DNA of 64,000 bases, from positions 248,001-312,000 of the forward strand of contig JACAXG010000079.1 of NCBI GenBank assembly GCA_018881555.1, in the 5' to 3' direction. Origin of the DNA: Amblyornis subalaris. Lineage: Eukaryota; Chordata; Aves; Passeriformes; Ptilonorhynchidae. Both the position numbers and the translations under genes were made by a program. This document shows positions 60,868 through 64,000 of the stretch, piece after piece; positions within the stretch are counted from its first letter, which is position 1, and every line of letters starts with the position of its first letter. The notes under the pieces are model-generated. The model was not told the DNA's origin, searched no databases, and was given only the letters and a program-made list of their open reading frames with translations.

Positions 60868-63295
60868 AGCCCTTATTTTTCTGCATGTTAAAGGTTATTG
60901 TAAACCACATTGTGTGAGCCCACAAGGCCACAACAAGCAAGGGTAATCGTTGTCATCTTGGTCCTTTAAAAGCCTTGCATGGGTCAATTGTGCAGTTTTA
61001 CATTTGCCTTTATTCTAGGATAAAGAAATAAAGACAAAGAGATAAGACTTTCTTAGCATTCCGAGCAAAGTTATAGGGAAAATAAGTAACTAGAATTACC
61101 TTGACTGTGCACATAATGAGAAACTGGTAAGAGGATTGACACTGCACACTTCTTTTTAAAGGACACAAAAACTAACAATGAAATACTGCATCTTCGAAAC
61201 ATCTGAAGGCCTTCAGAATAAGAAATGCTGCAGGTCCGACTAGCAATATTAAACTGAATGGAAAATTTAGGTATTACAGTAGTAAGCAGGGTAGCTCATG
61301 GATTTCTATACAGTATCAATAGAACTCCGTAATGCAAAATAAAACATAATGCAAAATGTCACCTTGACATCTAAATTCCCATCTTTCCTCTTACTCTGCA
61401 CACTAAAGTTGTTTTTCTCAAAAAGTGTCACATGGCTGTTTGGACCTGGTAAATACATCCTTTTCATGCTACTTCANTAAATGTTACAGAGCACATATTC
61501 TTCATAGATTCAAAGTGTGTTTTACTCTCCATCCTGCTTCACTGTTTCTTCTTTTCCCAAGAACAGTAGGATGTTAAGATTTTTTTATTTTTTGTGCATA
61601 CATCAGATACAAACTTATTTCCACTTCTTCTCAATTTTTTATGAGAGCTAATTCAATTCTCTTCTATCACCTTTGCCATGTTTCTGAGAAGCCAGCTTCT
61701 GTCTGTTGCCACTGATTGCATCCTTATTTTTCTGGCTCCCTTGCAGAAACAAATGTATGATATTGTAAAAAGAGTCTTAAGTAAGAATGAGAAGACAAGA
61801 TATGATGGTGTTGATATTTGAAACTCTCTGAAGTAAGGACTGACAGAAGCTTGGTGATTTGTGAAGGTTCTTATATCTGCCCAGTATGTACCACTCTGCA
61901 AATTTAACTGTTCATGCTGTCTCCAGGCAAGAAGCTGATGAAAAATGAAGTATGTCACACAACCTCTTGCGATGCCTAAACCCATTCTTTTCAAAACAAA
62001 CAAACAAACAAACAAATAAAAGAGTAAAGAGTAGGACCTAGTTTAACAATCAAGCTACCCCCTTTCCATTGGAATACATGGTTAAAGAATTGAAAAAGCT
62101 GGCAATGGTTCAACAACTTGGTGGTTCTAAATCAAAAAAAATAAAAAAAGGTAAAAAACCCCTAGATAACAAACATAGGGCACAATATGTATTGAAAAGA
62201 AGACCACAGAATATTATTCAGACATAAAATCTCTTCTTTCTAAAAGCTTTGAAAAGTATTTGAAATCTCCGCAGAAAACAGATGGTTGGTGGTAGTAGAA
62301 TAAGAGACCAAAAGGCATCACCAGCCAGACACATAGTAACTTAGTGAAGTGGGCTACAATACCTGAAACATATGTGGGGCAATGGAAGGTGATAGGTACT
62401 GCTACTTTACCCCCAGTTGATTCCTCGGCACAGTGTTCACTATTCTGCTGGTGAAATGAGATTAAGAGATGGGAATAAGCCTTGTAAAAATGGCATGGGG
62501 AAGGGTCATCCCTTCCACTTACGGCAGTCTCCCCTTAAATTGTTTTGTGTATGACTACAAGACTGCAAACCGCAGCAAGAAGATAAAACAAGCAGTGGGA
62601 ATCTGATACAATTGTTGTCTCAAATACCCTGAGGTGAGATGCAGTTTGCAGAAGCATTGCCATGGGAATCATAGTGAAATTGGTTTGTGTGGTATGAGAT
62701 CTGATTAATATAAACATCTAAAATATTCATCCTTTACTTCAAGATCACTGTACGAATGGAATTTTTTAGGTAATGAAATCTAATAGTTACTTTGAGTAAT
62801 TAATAACAAAATTAGTTCACTGATGTCCACTTGTAAAGCATAACAAAACAGAGTTTTCACCTATGTAAAAATTTTTAATTGTGTGCAATAGAGAGTAGAA
62901 CTTATTGTCTTGCAGAATGGCATCTTAACTCTTGTAAAAAAGATTCTCCATGATGGAAAATATTTTCCTGGAGGGTATAGACTGTATGTTGTTTAGTGGA
63001 TTAGCTTTCAGTGAAGACTTCGTGCACTGTGTTAATCATTGCCATTACTATGCTTTCCTTTAGTTATATTACCTGTTGAGAATGATAGACCATTTTCATA
63101 GTTTTTGCTCATCAAACCAATATTAGTTGAGATATGGCCCATGTGTGAGATGCACTGCATAGCAAAATTCCTTCCTACTACAGTGTGATTCTGTTGCCAC
63201 TGCCTGTGTGCATCTAAGAACTGTCTCCCATCTTTGTGTCTGGGAAAGGGTCACAGGGCCAAAACACTGTTGTGTCAGTCAGAAGCTGCTCTAAT
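60868..63295. other. Intergenic stretch, nothing recognised
   Basis: AT-rich DNA with an (AAAC)n run at 61993-62020 and an N at 61477. No ORF resembles a known protein. Confidence 0.5.
61993..62020 (+). repeat. (AAAC)n microsatellite
   Basis: About five AAAC units followed by AAAT. On the minus strand it reads (GTTT)n. Confidence 0.85.
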
Positions 63296-64000
63296 TTCAC
63301 AGAATTACAGAATTGCTAAGGTTGGAAAAGACCTTTAAGATCACCTAGTCCAACCGTAAACCTAACACTGTGAAGTCCACCACTAAACTATGTCCCTAAG
63401 TGTCACATCTATATGTCTTTTAAGCACCTCTAGGGATGGTGACTCAAACTCATCCCTGGGCAGCCTGTTCCAATGCTTGAAAACACTTTTGTAAAGGAGT
63501 TTTCCCTAATATTCAGTCTAAGCCTCCCCCAGAACAACTTGAGGCTGCTTACTCTTCTCCTGTCACTTTTTCTTTGGGAAGAGACTGACTCCCACCTAGC
63601 CACCTAACCTCCTATCAGGCAGCTGTAGAGAGTGACAAGGTCATCCCCGAGCCTCCTTTTCTCCAGGCTAAACAACCCCAGCTCCCTCAGCCAATCCTCA
63701 CCAGACTTGTGCCCCAGACCCTTCACCAGCTCCGTTACTCTTCTCTGGACTTGCTTCAGCACCTCAATGTCCTTCTTGTAGTGAGGGGCCCAGAACTGGA
63801 CACAGGATTTGAGGTGCAGCCTCACCATCCCCAGTACAGGGAGACAATCACTGCCCTGGTCCTGCAGGCCACACTATTGCTGATACAGGCCAAGATGCCA
63901 TTGACCTTCTTGTCCTCATAGGCACACACTGGCTCATGTTTTCCACTGTCAACTGGTATCCCCAGGTCCTTTCCACCCGTGGCTTTCCAGATCTCTGCAG
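63296..64000 (-). mobile_element. CR1 LINE, minus strand, continuing past the window
   Basis: On the plus strand the block opens with the CR1 3' end in reverse (ACAGAATTACAGAATTGCTA, GGTTGGAAAAGACC), followed by the 3'UTR and then the end of ORF2. The minus-strand peptide at 63604-63828 reads through [20 protein letters not shown] and [14 protein letters not shown], the conserved C-terminus of CR1 ORF2. Upstream sequence (63829-64000) still resembles ORF2, so the element extends beyond the right edge and its 5' end cannot be seen. It is the best-preserved CR1 in the window, but changes such as GDD for GDL show some decay. Confidence 0.95.
63604..63828 (-). pseudogene. CR1 ORF2 C-terminal fragment, in frame
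   Basis: A 74-residue stretch without stops encodes the C-terminal end of CR1 ORF2, recognised by the [16 protein letters not shown] and [10 protein letters not shown] blocks. The beginning is an artefact of the frame: real homology continues upstream in shifted frames. No catalytic residues fall in this part. Confidence 0.85.

Noticed and set aside
60521..60940. Lys/Arg/Glu-rich 139-codon minus-strand ORF
   Set aside because: It is the translation of the (GAAA)n complement of the CTTT microsatellite; repeats whose period is not a multiple of 3 and lack stops give such ORFs.
790..64000. Exons of GABRA2, the expected next gene
   Set aside because: I found no block encoding the conserved ligand-binding or membrane segments of a GABA-A subunit beyond 789.

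Overview
The window looks like avian nuclear DNA: AT-rich, CpG-poor and sparse in genes. The evidence for a bird is several 5'-truncated CR1 (chicken repeat 1) LINEs from different subfamilies, two solitary LTR-like blocks that resemble avian endogenous-retrovirus LTRs, and one vertebrate exon. There are no bacterial-style genes, no rRNA or tRNA that I can recognise, and no CRISPR. Six isolated single Ns (4700, 22608, 22990, 26950, 40923, 61477) are ambiguous calls rather than gaps.

The only protein-coding exon I can name is the last exon of GABRA4, the GABA-A receptor alpha-4 subunit (256-789, + strand). It carries most of the cytoplasmic M3-M4 loop, the fourth membrane segment and the C-terminus. 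The next ~11.4 kb (790 to about 12190) has no recognisable transposon and ends at a pair of AATAAA signals 75 bp apart (12093, 12168) beside UGUA and GU-rich motifs. I infer that this is the long 3'UTR of GABRA4; an early signal at 1294 could give a short form. This is inference and needs RNA evidence.

From ~12.2 kb to the end is intergenic-looking DNA. In mammals GABRA4 is followed, after a long gene-poor interval, by GABRA2; I find no GABRA2 exon here, so the window probably lies inside that interval. Landmarks are CR1 copies at 18590-19618 (+), 27968-28782 (-), 33518-34411 (+), 47771-48158 (+), 58578-58640 (-, 3' end only) and 63296-64000 (-, runs off the window), solo-LTR-like blocks at 37801-38238 and 48802-49177, and a 169-bp polypyrimidine (CTTT)n tract at 60699-60867. 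The CR1 copies that retain reverse-transcriptase sequence are broken by stops, frameshifts or altered catalytic residues.

No new multi-gene system is visible. The more interesting small signals are a perfect 20-bp palindrome at 23982-24001 containing a TGIF/PKNOX-like double site, a CpG cluster at 47339-47446 in CpG-poor surroundings, a 14-bp-arm hairpin at 21584-21613, the triplex-capable pyrimidine tract, and several unexplained ORFs that I could not assign to any family.
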